From: Vespa crabro
Taxonomy: Eukaryota > Arthropoda > Insecta > Hymenoptera > Vespidae
Assembly (NCBI RefSeq): GCF_910589235.1
Contig: NC_060971.1
Coordinates: forward strand, 4,620,826 to 4,684,825
DNA: 64,000 bases
Direction of reading: 5' to 3'
The notes under the pieces were generated by a model. The model saw nothing but the letters and a program-made list of their open reading frames with translations. It had not been told where the DNA came from and searched no databases. Positions 23,510 to 34,567 of the stretch are shown here, in pieces. Position 1 is the first letter of the stretch, and each line of letters begins with the position of its first letter. Position numbers and translations under genes: made by a program.

Positions 23510-23724
23510 TTATTCCATCGAATAAGCCTGGCCGACATTCTCGACGTACTTTGCCAGGATCGCGAGGCTCGCACGATCGATACGCCTTTCCGCGAGGGAG
23601 TACGATTTGCTGGCGTTAAAGTGCCGACCGTACGCTGTTCGTTCGTTGCGCCAAGATTTCTCGAGATGCATCCCATCGCGCACGCGCCAGTATTGGATCA
23701 ATGGCGCGAGGGACCCTCTTCATT
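23510..23724 (-). CDS. Weak candidate terminal exon, minus strand
   Basis: An open frame on the minus strand runs from an upstream stop near 23725 to TAA at 23510. It covers about 70 codons without low-complexity runs. Third codon positions are strongly G/C (TAC, CTC, GTC, ATC, GCC, AAG preferred), unlike the AT-rich flanks. It ends in a helical-looking stretch, ASLAILAKYVENVGQAYSME. There is no ATG near the start, the upstream pyrimidine tract is poor, and I recognise no family. A CpG-rich unique island is the main alternative. Confidence 0.17.
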
Positions 23725-23958
23725 CATTCGTCCATTCGAGATCCTGTAGCGTCGGTACAAGACGGTAGTTTAAATGAATATTACAATAGAACGTATAACG
23801 TAATGATTATTATATCATAACGTACGTAATTATTCCTATTATCATTGATTCTTTTTCATTATTCCCTTATACTTCATATATTTACAATACCTATCATATT
23901 TATTACAATACATACATATATACTTATATATTTACATACAACATACATACGTATATAC

Positions 23959-23989
<31 letters not shown>

Positions 23990-24308
23990 CATATGTGTAT
24001 GTATATTTCTTCCCCTTATTATATTATGACTATATCATGATATAAACGTTGCCCGAAGAGATGTAAAAATTTTTTAGATAGATTAAGATAAAGGTGATAA
24101 ATTCTTATTTATTGAAGGGCAACCCAAATGCATTCATCCGTCATTGGCCGTGCTCCGTACACGCTACGTATTGTGCGCGATGTGTGGGTCGCGTTGCGCG
24201 TTGTGTTGTAGGAATGCTGTCGGCAGCCAAGCAGCAGGGTCGCCCACTGTTACTCGCCGGGACTCGCTTTTGCCTGCCCCTCTGTCCTTCCTCTCTGCGC
24301 TCGGCGGC
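23725..24308. other. AT-rich unique sequence and TA array
   Basis: Contains a CATA/TA array at about 23925-24000 (pure TA near 23968-23989). From 24110 to 24300 the DNA is GC-richer and unique. No gene recognised. Confidence 0.45.
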
Positions 24309-24390
24309 TCGCTTGTTCGCTTACTCGCTTACTCGCTCGTTCGTTCGTTCCTTCGTTCGTCGTTCATTCGCTCGCTCGCTCGCTCGATTC
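24309..24390. repeat. (TTCG)n/(CTCG)n tetranucleotide array
   Basis: CTTACTCG, TTCG and CTCG tetramers in succession. A CpG tetramer of the same kind recurs at 46674-46728. Ser/Arg/Phe repeat frames here are artefacts. Confidence 0.9.
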
Positions 24391-24608
24391 CGTTTTAAAA
24401 CTATATTGGCGTGCCCCCTTTGTACTTACTCTCCAAGTAGGCGCGAGGCGTATACATGAGTGCGTGCGCGAGTACATATAACTCGTGCGAGCGAGCGCAA
24501 CGCATACGTACGTATATCGTATTACATATTTGCCGCCAACATGGGAGGAAGAGCAAGAGGACGGACGCATTGCGGTGTTGCTCGCTCCGTTACGCTGACT
24601 TTCTCGAG

Positions 24609-24634
24609 AGAGTGCGCGCGCGCGCGCGCACTCT
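24609..24634. repeat. 26-bp perfect palindrome with CG core
   Basis: AGAGTG, then an alternating CG core, then CACTCT: every position pairs with its mirror. It can form a cruciform or Z-DNA under negative supercoiling. Confidence 0.9.
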
Positions 24635-24671
24635 TTCCTTAGAGTTTTAAGAAATTCGATCTCTTCACGCG

Positions 24672-24673
<2 letters not shown>

Positions 24674-24711
<38 letters not shown>
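24674..24711. repeat. (CT)n microsatellite
   Basis: Pure CT array of about 38 bases. Confidence 0.95.
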
Positions 24712-24714
<3 letters not shown>

Positions 24715-25037
24715 CTTTGTTGTTTTATCATAGTTTCCCAGAGGGTGAGGGATAGGGATGGGGGTGGGTTGGAGCAAAGGAAATATGACATTAAGTAATT
24801 TGCCTATCGAAATTACGTGCGTGTTTACAAAAGTATCCAATGTTATTACCGATGTGACTAATTTCTCTATTCCATTAACATTTTCAAACGAAAGATTAAG
24901 CGGCGGCAGAGGATGGAATTATCTCGGTTATCTTCCTTAGAGCAGAGCGTGCCTAGAAAAGAGAGATAGAAGGGTAGGAGAGGTAGTCCTTCGCTTTTGG
25001 ATTAAGGCCCTTCTTCCTTTTCTTTTTCTATCTTTCT

Positions 25038-25039
<2 letters not shown>
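24712..25039. other. Unique sequence, nothing recognised
   Basis: Mixed sequence between two CT arrays with one 60-codon ATG frame (24758-24940). No domain. Confidence 0.45.
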
Positions 25040-25092
<53 letters not shown>

Positions 25093-25208
25093 TCTCTTCG
25101 TCGGTTCCTTCCACGAAACTCATCACCGTTCAACCGACTTTATCTCGCTTGTTTGCCTTTTCTTTCAACCGTTTTCTCTCTCCCACGCGAACGCCATCTT
25201 TCTTTCCT

Positions 25209-25242
<34 letters not shown>

Positions 25243-25250
25243 TTCCTTCC
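25040..25250. repeat. (CT)n and (TTTC)n arrays
   Basis: CT at about 25040-25086, unique spacer, then TTTC at about 25196-25245 ending in TTCC units. Confidence 0.95.
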
Positions 25251-26202
25251 TTTTTGTTATTCTCTTTGGTAGAAGCTTTTGCCGAACGGCGATGTACCTT
25301 ACGGGGTCGGCCCACGACGCAACCCAACAAGATGAAGCCCGCAACGGGCCCCGTCTGTCTGCCCCGAGAACTCACAGTTTTTGGTCTTGTTCCTCGTTTT
25401 CAGTGGCGTGGCCGTACTACGGCTCTCGATAATCGCTCGAGTCCTACCGAGTCCCGATCCCAACAACCAACCCGAGTCTACCACCTGCCGCATCGAAGCG
25501 GAAACCTTCGATCGTCTCTCTCTTTATCTCGATCCTCTTTCTCTCTTTCCACAGCTCCTTTCTTTCGAGACTTCGATTCGACCTCCGAAAAATCTTCCTT
25601 GCCAAGAAGATACTACGCATATCTCCCTCTCTCTCTCCCACCCCCCCTCTACCTCTCTCTGTCTCTCTCTGCCTCTCTCTCGATATCTTTCGAACAACGT
25701 GCCACTTCATTTCGAAGTCTATGGTATCGTGACACATGTATATGCGATAGGGCAGATAACTTATTATAAGCGTGCGCCTGTAGTCTAGGTACTAAGTGAA
25801 TCAACTTACTTAACTACCGAAGGATATATCGAGGTGAGATATCGATCGAGGTTATATCTGTCTTATTTTACTTTATACGAAATGCAACGAATCGTTAAAA
25901 CGTTGATCGAAGGAAAAGAAGGCGAGGTCCGGGTGCGAAAGTCAACGCGCCGAATAACGGAACGTTACGAGAAAGAGTAAGTCAGACAGACATTCGTCGT
26001 CCTCCTCACCCCTTCTCCTCCCCTCATCTTACATCCCTCTTCTTCCTCCTACTCCTCAATCGTCTCGAGAATGCTGAATATAAAGTGTGTTACGCAGAGT
26101 CAGTGACAGTCGTTACGGTAGTGGTACATATCGGTTTCTAATTATTTCTCAAAGGTATACGCGTAAGTCGTATTGGGTCGAGGTGCCGCTATGGCGTCGG
26201 CT
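25251..26202. other. Unique GC-moderate sequence
   Basis: Unique DNA, pyrimidine-rich near 25510-25690. The 206- and 135-codon plus-strand frames pass through pyrimidine-rich DNA and have no recognised domain. From 25790 it is mixed and unique. No gene assigned. Confidence 0.4.
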
Positions 26203-26263
26203 TCTTCTTCTTCTTTTTCTTCTTATTCTTATTCTTCTCTCTCTCTCTCTCTCTCTCTCTCTG
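26203..26263. repeat. (TTC)n then (CT)n array
   Basis: TTC/TTA triplets pass into CT dinucleotides. Confidence 0.9.
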
Positions 26264-26377
26264 AGAGTCGACACGGATTTCTGAGATCTACTCTCCTCCT
26301 CTGTGCGGTATCTATGAGATATATGTTTGTGCGCGCGCATGCTGCCACCGTCCTCTGGCTCATACATTTAAAATAAA

Positions 26378-26432
26378 TATACATACATACATACATGCAT
26401 ACATACATATATGTATATGTATGCATATATAT
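26378..26432. repeat. (ACAT)n array
   Basis: ACATACAT tetramers passing into TATG variants. Confidence 0.9.
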
Positions 26433-27262
26433 GTCTCTTATTCGTTGCATTCGCAACTTGCAATTTGTGCGCCCGCGACAAATTACGACACGGCACAAAA
26501 GAGAGACACCTACATTATACGCGTCCTCGTTAAATTTCGACATTATCTCGGTAAGCCTCTCCTTCCTTTTCGAAATCGCTAATGAACTTCAAGAACTGAT
26601 GAGGCTCTTAAATATTTAACGTTACAATTTCGAAAGTGTCCACCCAATTAGAAATACTTATGTACGATCGAGACAATGTTCCATTTATATATTTTTATAA
26701 TTGGGTAATATAATCTGCTAAATAACTGTGTGAATATGCGGAGAGGAAACACGATAGCGTGTTGATCGAGAGAGACTAGGCCCTATTCCAAAGGATTCCC
26801 CAGAGTATGAGTAATTAATTTACTCTGATGATAACTTGCCGATTCGATAAGGGAGACGATAATGGAATCGTGTACAAGGTATTATCAGAGTGAACGTATA
26901 GAAGGACAAGACGTCGCTTTTGAATGTATACAGTGTCACCGGGCGAACCTAGCGATTTCGAGACGAGAATTTATCTATCTCGAGAGCGTATCGGGCTTTC
27001 AAAAGTCACTCCGCCGACCAATTCCAAAGGTAGATTGGAATTCGTTTGTACGATAAATCCAATCCGTGGAGTCACATAAACGTCGGCCGCGGTGTAACGC
27101 GCGTGATCGATGAGTCCAACCGATAGCGGATGTGACATAAATCGAGTCTACTTTATTTAAACGCCACACGCAAATATAAAGCCGGCGAATGCCTCTTTCT
27201 CTCTTTCTCTTTTACTACACTACTAACAACCACGAGGATTTCGCTTTAGCGCCACGTTCGGG
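26433..27262. other. Unique sequence with a weak ATG frame
   Basis: A 64-codon ATG frame at 26862-27056 contains ECIQCH and a possible donor GTAGAT after CCAAAG near 27029. There is no supporting acceptor or homology. A TATAAA word lies at 27176-27181, after AAATTTAT-like AT-rich DNA. Not called a gene. Confidence 0.25.
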
Positions 27263-27283
27263 AGCGCGCGCGCGCGCGCGCGC
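27263..27283. repeat. (CG)n run
   Basis: About 20 bases of strictly alternating G and C, the longest uninterrupted CG run in the window. Z-DNA-prone. Confidence 0.95.
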
Positions 27284-27831
27284 TTCTGTTGCCTGTCCAC
27301 GCTCTAAATGATCGGGGAACCGTCTTTACCGACCGAGTCAAGCACGAAATCACCGTGAAGTGTCTCCTATTGGTTGAACAGGGGGTGGGGGATTACTTGT
27401 ACTACGACATTAGGTCCCGCGCGCGCGAGCGTCGGTCACAGTTCGGGCGGGAGAGAATGCAGCGCCTCCCCGAAGCTAATAAACTAGGCTGTCTCATAAC
27501 TCAGAACGTTGCAATGTTGAGGCGTAGGTGTTTCACAACTCTTATTCTCTTTTCTTCTTTTACTTATCACACATAGAATATAAGTACCGACGACATGAGT
27601 ATTACGACAATACGCGTATACTCTTATTTTCATTACATTTGACCTCTCGATTGTGCTCTGTCAAAAGCTAATCCAAGCTTCAGCACGTCGAGAATATAAA
27701 GGATGGGGGAGGAAGGAAAAAAAATGTATAACTAGAAAATGTTCTACCGAGGCTTCGAAACCCGGACGAAGATAGAGAAAGTAGAGATGGGGAAGGCGAG
27801 AGATGCAGAAAGTGAGTGAGTGAGCAAGAGG
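27284..27831. other. Unique sequence with a coding-like frame
   Basis: A 95-codon plus-strand frame (27289-27576) has mixed residues and GC-rich third positions in its first 70 codons. It has no ATG at its start, no acceptor directly upstream and no recognised domain. Probably CpG-rich intergenic DNA. Confidence 0.25.
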
Positions 27832-27928
27832 GATATATAGATATATAGATAGATAGATAGATGGATAGATAGATAGATAGAGAGAGATAGGGATAGATAG
27901 ATAGAGAGAGATAGAGATAGATAGATAG

Positions 27929-27959
<31 letters not shown>
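27832..27959. repeat. (GATA)n and (GA)n compound array
   Basis: GATA units with GA interruptions (27832-27930) passing into a pure GA array. Reverse-strand frames read Tyr/Leu/Ser/Ile repeats and are artefacts. Confidence 0.95.
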
Positions 27960-27962
<3 letters not shown>

Positions 27963-28107
27963 GATCAATACCATGCGATACACGCCGAAGTAATTTCATT
28001 GTCCACTGTTAGCGGAGGTTCACGTGTCGCGTGGCACGGCATGGCGTGGCGTGCGCTCCTCTCCCTTCTCCCATCCCCTCTTCCCTACCCCTCAACACCC
28101 TTGTTTC
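27960..28107. other. Unique segment between GA and CT arrays
   Basis: Short unique island bracketed by GA on the left and CT on the right. It contains CGTGGCACGGCATGGCGTGG. No gene recognised. Confidence 0.4.
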
Positions 28108-28170
28108 TCCATATCTCTTTCTCTCTTTCTCTCTCTCTCTTTCTCTCTCTCTGTCTCTCTCTCTTTCTGC
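28108..28170. repeat. (CT)n array
   Basis: CT array with CTTT and CTGT interruptions. Confidence 0.9.
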
Positions 28171-28711
28171 GCCTCCACAAGGGAAAATAGAACCCTTATG
28201 GCACGAGTGATAGCCGTACCTCTCTACTCGGGGTATTGATCACCCTCCGCAATCAATGTTAACACTAGTGTTTGCAGATGGCGAAATCGATTATCTAGAT
28301 AACGTTTAGATAACTGCACGAGTCTTCTTGGCTCTATGTATCACCAATGTGTAGTGTCATTTCTAAGCTAAGGTACTTGTTGTCGTTGATGGAACACTGC
28401 GGATGATCGAAATACCGGAAGTTATTACATTAGAATGTACAGTCGACTCAATACCGCCTTTCCTTAAACTTTCATCCTATGTATAGCAAGACAATGCGTC
28501 ATAGTGAAAGGATAAAGAACGATTCGATTCGGGGGACGCTTGACAAGTGGATCCAAGCGGGGAGAAAAATATAAGGTAGTGAGCCGCGAAATACGAGCTC
28601 CTACTTTGTTTCCTTGAGAACGTTTAGCTCGGTTAGGCTCTCTCACGAAAGAGAGCTCCAACTCTCACAGACAGGATCTTTCACTCTCCTCGGACATCTA
28701 GAGCGTTTACT
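28171..28711. other. Unique sequence, nothing recognised
   Basis: Mixed-composition unique DNA. No gene seen. Confidence 0.5.
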
Positions 28712-28716
28712 TTCTC

Positions 28717-28765
<49 letters not shown>
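28712..28765. repeat. (CT)n microsatellite
   Basis: CT array of about 54 bases. Confidence 0.95.
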
Positions 28766-28768
<3 letters not shown>

Positions 28769-28883
28769 CGCGATCATCTTTTTGTTATTTCCTCTATCGA
28801 TTAGTAATTACGTTTTACAAGTTTCCAACTACTTAATAGTTACATGCATTACGAAATCATCCTGTTTGGATAAACTAATTTCA

Positions 28884-29082
28884 CTAGATTAAACCGATAA
28901 ACAGGATTCTTCCCTTTCTTAAGACTATTTGCGAAAGCAAATAAGCAAACCGAAAGAAGTTAGAAACACTTGGACTCGCTTTCCCCTTTCGCATCATGGA
29001 AGGTTCGAGGACCAGAGCGTGTTGTATTGCGTATCGCGAAGCTTCGTTGACCACCAGCGACGTGATGGTAGCCGTGGCGAGG
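28884..29082 (-). CDS. Weak candidate terminal exon, minus strand
   Basis: On the minus strand a pyrimidine-rich run ending TTGGTTGGTAG| places a splice acceptor before 29082. The frame then runs to TAG at 28884-28886. The first 32 codons are G/C-rich at third positions (CTC GCC ACG GCT ACC ATC). The upstream pyrimidine tract is simply the complement of a GAA-rich plus strand, so it may be incidental. The plus strand also has an ATG frame here (28996 onward), and there is an 8-bp stem, TGGTAGCC/GGCTACCA, at 29066-29088. No family recognised. Confidence 0.13.
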
Positions 29083-29162
29083 CTACCAACCAAGAAAAGG
29101 CAACACAACGCAACGAAACGAAGAAGAAGGCAGGAAGATTGGTGCTCTCACGTGCATGCAAG

Positions 29163-29300
29163 CGAGCAATGTATGTATGGATGCATGCATATATGTTTGT
29201 ACATACGTATGTATGTATGTATGTATGTATGTATGTATGTATATAAGTACATACGCATGCATGCATGCATATATGTATGTATATATGTATGTATGTACGC
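29163..29300. repeat. (GTAT)n and (CATG)n arrays
   Basis: GTAT tetramers at about 29201-29242, GCAT units at about 29255-29268 and further GTAT units to 29298. Largely self-complementary. Confidence 0.95.
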
Positions 29301-29514
29301 GAGTAGCACTTATGCGATCGCTTATGCGCCCGTCTGCCTACAAATCGCGCGTTTCTGCATCGCACACTGATTTCTAAGCGGCTTCTACGATGAGGACTGC
29401 CCCCGCTTGAGGCCTCCAAGACGACAACGACGGCGGCGAGTCACGAAGAAAGAATCCCTATGGATTGCCTTAGACGTATATCATCGATGTCTGACTCACG
29501 ACTGTGTCGACGCC

Positions 29515-29612
29515 ACTGTCGTCATCATCGTCTCTGTTATTGTTGTTGTTGCTCTTGTTATTATTGTTGTTTTTGTTGTTGTTGCTGCTACTGCTGCTAC
29601 TGCTGCTAGTAC
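29515..29612. repeat. Degenerate (GTY)n triplet tract
   Basis: GTC, GTT, ATT, GCT and ACT triplets. A decayed triplet array giving hydrophobic Val/Ile/Ala frames without gene support. Confidence 0.8.
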
Positions 29613-29914
29613 AGATGAACTTCTAAGAGAAACATAATAGTACTCATTATATATGTTCCTAAGTACTCATGTAAACTCTTAATATGATAATAGCATCGTA
29701 TTTAACCTATTGTTTCTTTTTTACATTATGAGTTTTTCCTATCAGACCTATCAATAGTAAAATGTCTTTTGGATTTCAAACATTATCCTTAAAAATACTC
29801 GTGGAACAAGAACGAGCCAGTTATTTCCATAAGCCAGAGGAGTGTTCTTTCTTCGTTGGATTCTCTCCGATCGTTTTATATCTCTCACTTTCTTTCGTTT
29901 CCCCTTGGCACCAG
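29613..29914. other. Unique AT-rich sequence leading to an acceptor-like site
   Basis: AT-rich unique DNA. The last 45 bases are pyrimidine-rich and end in GGCACCAG at 29907-29914, a good insect-type splice acceptor by eye. Confidence 0.35.
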
Positions 29915-30062
29915 AGAAGGAGCAAGGAGGGAGCGAGGAGAGCACACAGTGGAATTCGAGTCCGCGGATCTCAGAGACGCTCTCTTCTTCTCCTCCATCG
30001 ACTCTGGCACGTTCCCCACCTCGACTATGCGCCGTAGGATACTCACGGAGGCGCCCAGATAG
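29915..30062 (+). CDS. Candidate terminal coding exon, unknown protein
   Basis: Follows a strong pyrimidine tract and CAG acceptor (ends 29914). The frame entered at 29916 stays open for 48 codons to TAG at 30060-30062. Third positions are mostly G/C (GAA TTC GAG TCC GCG GAT CTC), and the C-terminal part reads SIDSGTFPTSTMRRRIL. The flanks are AT-rich. The same DNA is also open on the minus strand from an ATG at 30073 for 62 codons, so the strand is uncertain. No domain or family is recognised, and no upstream partner exon is identified. Confidence 0.22.
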
Positions 30063-30251
30063 AAATAATACATTATTTAAATACTGTGGCGACTACGTTG
30101 CGTGACCTTCTCATCGACGTCGCGCCTGATCCCCTCTCCTTTAACCTCTTCCCCTCTCGTTGGATTCCCCTTTTTCTCCCCACCGTTGCCACCTCCGCGA
30201 TCCACCCCTACGCAAGCCTTCCCTTGCGCGCGCGCGCACCACTCCTTTACC
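30063..30251. other. Unique sequence, then pyrimidine-rich
   Basis: AT-rich start, then C/T-rich unique sequence with a short CG run at about 30226-30237. No gene seen. Confidence 0.5.
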
Positions 30252-30252
30252 C

Positions 30253-30310
<58 letters not shown>

Positions 30311-30345
30311 GTCTCTCTCTGTCTCTATCTCTGTCTTTCTCTTTT
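30252..30345. repeat. (CT)n array
   Basis: Pure CT at about 30256-30303 with TCTG/CTAT interrupted tail. Confidence 0.95.
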
Positions 30346-31429
30346 TCTTCTCACTCTTCCTCTCTCACACTCGTTTCTCGCTCTACCTAGCCTCCTCCTT
30401 AGGAACCTAGCATAGTTTGATCGTGCACAATGCACACAGGGTGGCTCGCAAGGACGAGAAATTAAAGAAGCTTCCTTAAAGCCGTTACCTGCGCCTGTAC
30501 CTAAGCGTTCGATTGCGCACTTCTGCCTTTGGAAATGAGGGCCAAATTTTTATTGGCCCCACTCACACACATCGAGTATAGAGGAGACACGTAAACGCAC
30601 CAAATGGTTCAATGAGAATACTGGGGCTAAGGAAAGAGAGAGAGAGAAAGAGAAAAAGGATGCTTGGGATTTCCTTTGTCCAAGAAACCGTTTTTCTCAA
30701 CCGAAAGGACAGCCGCGATCGCCCTACCAGCCCAGCTCCTTGTAACCTCTGAGTAAAAAGCTTTTACACGGAACGCGAGACACGAGGCGTCCTCAGGATC
30801 CCCTGAGATTTCTTATTCTTCTTCTTCTTCTTCTTCTTCTTCTTCTTCTTCTTCTTCTACTCTTTTACCGATTCGACGAGTTCGTTCGCGCTTGAGCACG
30901 TACTCTTGACCTCGTCGAAAGGTGATCGAGAAATATGTCCGTATAATGCGTAAATGGATATGTAATTAAATAAATAAGACGAAAGTTCTCTTACATACGA
31001 AGGACATATCTTCGAGATGTAGAAAACTGTGAGTATACGGAACGAAAGGACCGATTCATTCCGGTATATCGTGATGACTTTTTCGAAAATGCCCGCGCTC
31101 GCTCGCGAGAGTTATATAGATTGTAATAATCCAGTAATAATCTTGTGCTTGACAGCAACGCGCTTGGATGTTATTAACCAATTACTTTTTTAGCATGGTT
31201 GCAAGGTAGACCATTGCAAACAGTCAACGTCTTAACGACCACTTTTTGTACGATTCAAGCGCGAAGATCATAACAGGGCAGACAGTCCTCTTATTTCTTC
31301 TTCCGGTATTTCAACTAGCATTTTCCCGCCACGGGAAATAAGCGTAACGTCACGCTTTCCGCGTCTCCCCCTAGGTAGCAGCACCTTCAACGCGCAAGGA
31401 TTTTCAAACGCTCAAGAATTTTATTCTTT
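30346..31429. other. Unique sequence with a TTC array
   Basis: Unique DNA with a (TTC)n array at 30817-30859. Near 31341-31358 AGCGTAACGTCACGCT is a near-palindrome around a CRE half-site. No gene seen. Confidence 0.45.
30817..30859. repeat. (TTC)n trinucleotide array
   Basis: About 14 TTC units. Confidence 0.95.
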
Positions 31430-31520
31430 CTTTCCTTTTTTTTCCTTTTCCTTTTTATTCTTTTGCTTTTTTTCCCTTTTTTTTCTTTTTTCTTTTTTTC
31501 TTTTTTTTCTTTTACTTTAA
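31430..31520. repeat. T-rich tract
   Basis: T-runs separated by single C, about 90 bases. Confidence 0.85.
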
Positions 31521-31985
31521 AGCAAGAGAATTGTAATTATCCTTTGATCGAAGGATAACTTCTTATAAATAACGATCCACTCTTGAGCGTCTACATGCAT
31601 TTAAAATCATTTGCGAATTCATATTCCCAAATTATTGAGATCGTCAAGATGCAATAAGCGTCATGATATAGTTTTTTTTTTTTTTTTCTTTTTGAGATAA
31701 TTAAGAGTTAACGTAGAACGTTGACCTATCTTGAATTCGAGTGATCTCTGAAATGAAGAAAAGGACCACCCGGTAGGCGGAACGGCGTCGATCAATCCGG
31801 GACACCCGCTAGAGAGATCACGAGTATACGAGTCGAGCTGCTCGTAGTACTCTCTCAGTACTCGTGTTGCTGCGCCTCTCCTCATGCCCCTTCGATCACC
31901 AAGTCTCTATCTCTCTTTTGCTTGGTTCGGGCATCCTTGCTCCTACCTTCCTGCTCTTCCTCCCTACGTGGAAGAGCTCGTGTTC

Positions 31986-31988
<3 letters not shown>
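31521..31988. other. Unique sequence, nothing recognised
   Basis: AT-rich, with a T-run at about 31672-31694. No gene seen. Confidence 0.5.
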
Positions 31989-32025
<37 letters not shown>

Positions 32026-32056
32026 AAGAGAAAGAGAAAGAAAGAAAGAAAGAGAC
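31989..32056. repeat. (GA)n/(GAAA)n array
   Basis: GA array passing into GAAAGA and GAAA units. Confidence 0.95.
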
Positions 32057-32320
32057 GACTATATGGAGGCGCTGCCGATGCAGCTTCCTTCCCCCTTCGC
32101 ATGAAGCGCCACCATGATCAAGGCCCGAACTGGCTTCGTCCCCGCGCGTCAGCAACGTTGCCAAGTGTCCTCGACCATCTGTAACGCTCCTTCTTCTCCT
32201 CCTCTTCCTCCTCCTCCTCGTCATCCTCACCCCTTCTCATCCTTCTCCTCCTTCTTCTCCATCACCTCCTCCTCTACCTCCTCTAACAATATATCCACCA
32301 CCACCACCACCTCTTCTTAA
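32057..32320. other. Unique GC-rich segment and TCC/ACC tract
   Basis: 32057-32185 is unique. 32186-32310 is a decayed TCC/CTT/ACC pyrimidine-rich triplet tract. No gene seen. Confidence 0.5.
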
Positions 32321-32609
32321 CCGCCCTTTATTGCTTTAATATTCGATACCGTCTTGTGATCGCTATGTATTACGCGCGTAGGTGTAAACTCGTCTTCTTC
32401 GCGCCCTCCCTCGATTCCTCTCACTCTTTCTCTTTATTTACAGATCTGCTCTTATTTCTCTCTATGTATTTATTTTTCCCATTCTCATTTTCCTGTTGTG
32501 AAAATTTAAATACACGCCATTTTCGTGATACGGCCAATGAGCTGCGGCGCTTCCTTTTCGCGGGCCTGGCACGTTTTAAACTTTTACGCGGGCTTTCCCT
32601 TCCTTTTCA

Positions 32610-32612
<3 letters not shown>

Positions 32613-32652
<40 letters not shown>
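32613..32652. repeat. (CT)n microsatellite
   Basis: Pure CT array of about 38 bases. Confidence 0.95.
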
Positions 32653-32654
<2 letters not shown>

Positions 32655-33279
32655 ATATATTTCTCTGGGACGAACGCGCGTCAACTCGGACAGAATACTT
32701 ATAAATTTTCTTAAACAAAGTATGAAAGTTGAATAATAATGGGGATAAATGTAAATATCTATTTCTATTTCTGTTTCTATTTCTATTTCTTTCTTACTTT
32801 CTTTCATTGTTATTGAAGATAGAACACTCTCTTAACGTAGAAATAGATAGGTACTTAGACTCTGTGGTGCATAGATACATATATGGGATAGGTGCATAGT
32901 CATGGGTTAACTATGTATAGCCGGAGTAATAGAGTTTGCCGAGTAGACATGCGCCCTTCTTGGACCAAGGTGCCGGCCTTGCCCCATATTTCTTCGAAAT
33001 GGCCGCGCAGAGAGTGGAGTGACGTTCGATATCTTGAACGTAGACGATGTCGGTGTCGAAGGAGCCTAGACGACAACAGGGGCCGCCGACGACGCCGACG
33101 GCACGACGCTACTCTCTGCTCTTTTGACGACAACTCTGACAATGAGGGAGGTGAAGGGAAATGCATCGAGACGCACTGGCGTATACGGAGACTTCAATTA
33201 TGAGGTTATATTCGTAATAAATCTTCTTGCAGATTCCATAGACATTTTTATAAAACGCTTTCTATAATTAAAAAAAAAA

Positions 33280-33282
<3 letters not shown>
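32653..33282. other. Unique sequence with GC-rich patch
   Basis: TTTCTA hexamers at about 32760-32795; a GC-rich CpG patch at 32940-33130 rich in GACGACG words. The 103-codon plus-strand frame (32892-33203) has no domain. Confidence 0.4.

Positions 33283-33319
<37 letters not shown>
33283..33319. repeat. (TA)n microsatellite
   Basis: Uninterrupted TA array of about 37 bases. Confidence 0.95.
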
Positions 33320-33325
<6 letters not shown>

Positions 33326-34297
33326 CGAAGTATGTCCGTATTAAAATAAATCTTCTTGCGAGATGATAATAGAACGGACTATCGATCGTTGTTACCAAGT
33401 ATAGGTATATTATTATTTGTTAGAATAACGTATTCGTGAGAAATAATGATCGTTTCGTTATGCTGTAAGTGTAGCATTGATTTGTGTATTATTTCAGTGA
33501 GCGATGATGCTCGGTGCGTGAAGTACTATTGATTCGCCCTGCAGCCAGAATAGGCAGGCATCCATATTCGATTTTCAAGCGTGCCCAACTACATTGTCAT
33601 TTAGTGACGCATACGAACGAACATATAGTACGATACACGTGCCGTCTATAACTCGTTCCATTTTAATATCTTTTGTAATTATCATATTGTTTATGAATGA
33701 ATAAACGACAAATTAAAGAAACATTATATTTCATTACGTATGTAAACAAGTTGATCGTGTTGACGAAAAGGAATCGAACAAAAAAAAAAACAAAAAAAAA
33801 ACAAAAATGAACAAGAAAAAAGGAAAAAGAAATTCTTCGTTATCGAAAGTGGTTCATAGCCATCGCTAGAGGGGTGGATCACTCGGTAGGTAGTAGTAGC
33901 AACGAGTAGTGACTGTGGGCGACTACGAATAGCCGAGGCGAGAGCGTTGACCAGATGTGCGGATAGTCCGGAGAGCGTGCCACGAACGAACGGATAAAGT
34001 GGTAGAGTAGAGTCGGATAGTATTCGGTCGCCCGTCCATTATGCCATGCTATAAGCCTTCCAAGCGTCTTTCTTCTTCTTTATTGTTTGGCGCGTAGAGG
34101 AAGGCACGCGCGCACGCTCTCGCGCGACCAACGCGCGTTCCGCGTTGCCGGTAAAAAACATACAGCTGTCGATGTCACGATAGTTTCAAAGAAACTTTAG
34201 ATAAGACAAGAAACTTATAAAAGAATATAAACCGGTCGAACGAATACAACATACTTTCTTCTCTTTCAAGAATAACAAAGATCTATTCCATGTGTGA
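33320..34297. other. Unique sequence including a candidate regulatory island
   Basis: An A-run lies at about 33780-33835. 33850-34150 is a GC-richer, repeat-free island of mixed sequence (GGTAGGTAGTAGTAG-type words, then CG-rich DNA). It resembles a promoter or 5' untranslated exon in composition, but no TATA, start codon or donor is convincing. Confidence 0.3.
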
Positions 34298-34318
34298 GAG
34301 AGAGAGAGAGAGAGAGGG
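34298..34318. repeat. (GA)n microsatellite
   Basis: Short GA array. Confidence 0.9.
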
Positions 34319-34567
34319 GAGAGACTTTGAATGTTTATAAATTTTATGATAAACAGGACATATATGACAAATAATGATTTAGCTTTCACCTATTCTCATG
34401 ACTCCTTCTCTATTATCTTTTCTATTTGTATTTATTATCGTCTATTTTCAATGGAGTTCCACGCTTCAAATACACGCACTTTCTTCGCGCTTCCGCAAAG
34501 ATGTCGCGAGTAAACGAATCAACAATGGCTATTCCATTTTCTGTTAGACTACGTCGGTAAAGTAGTT

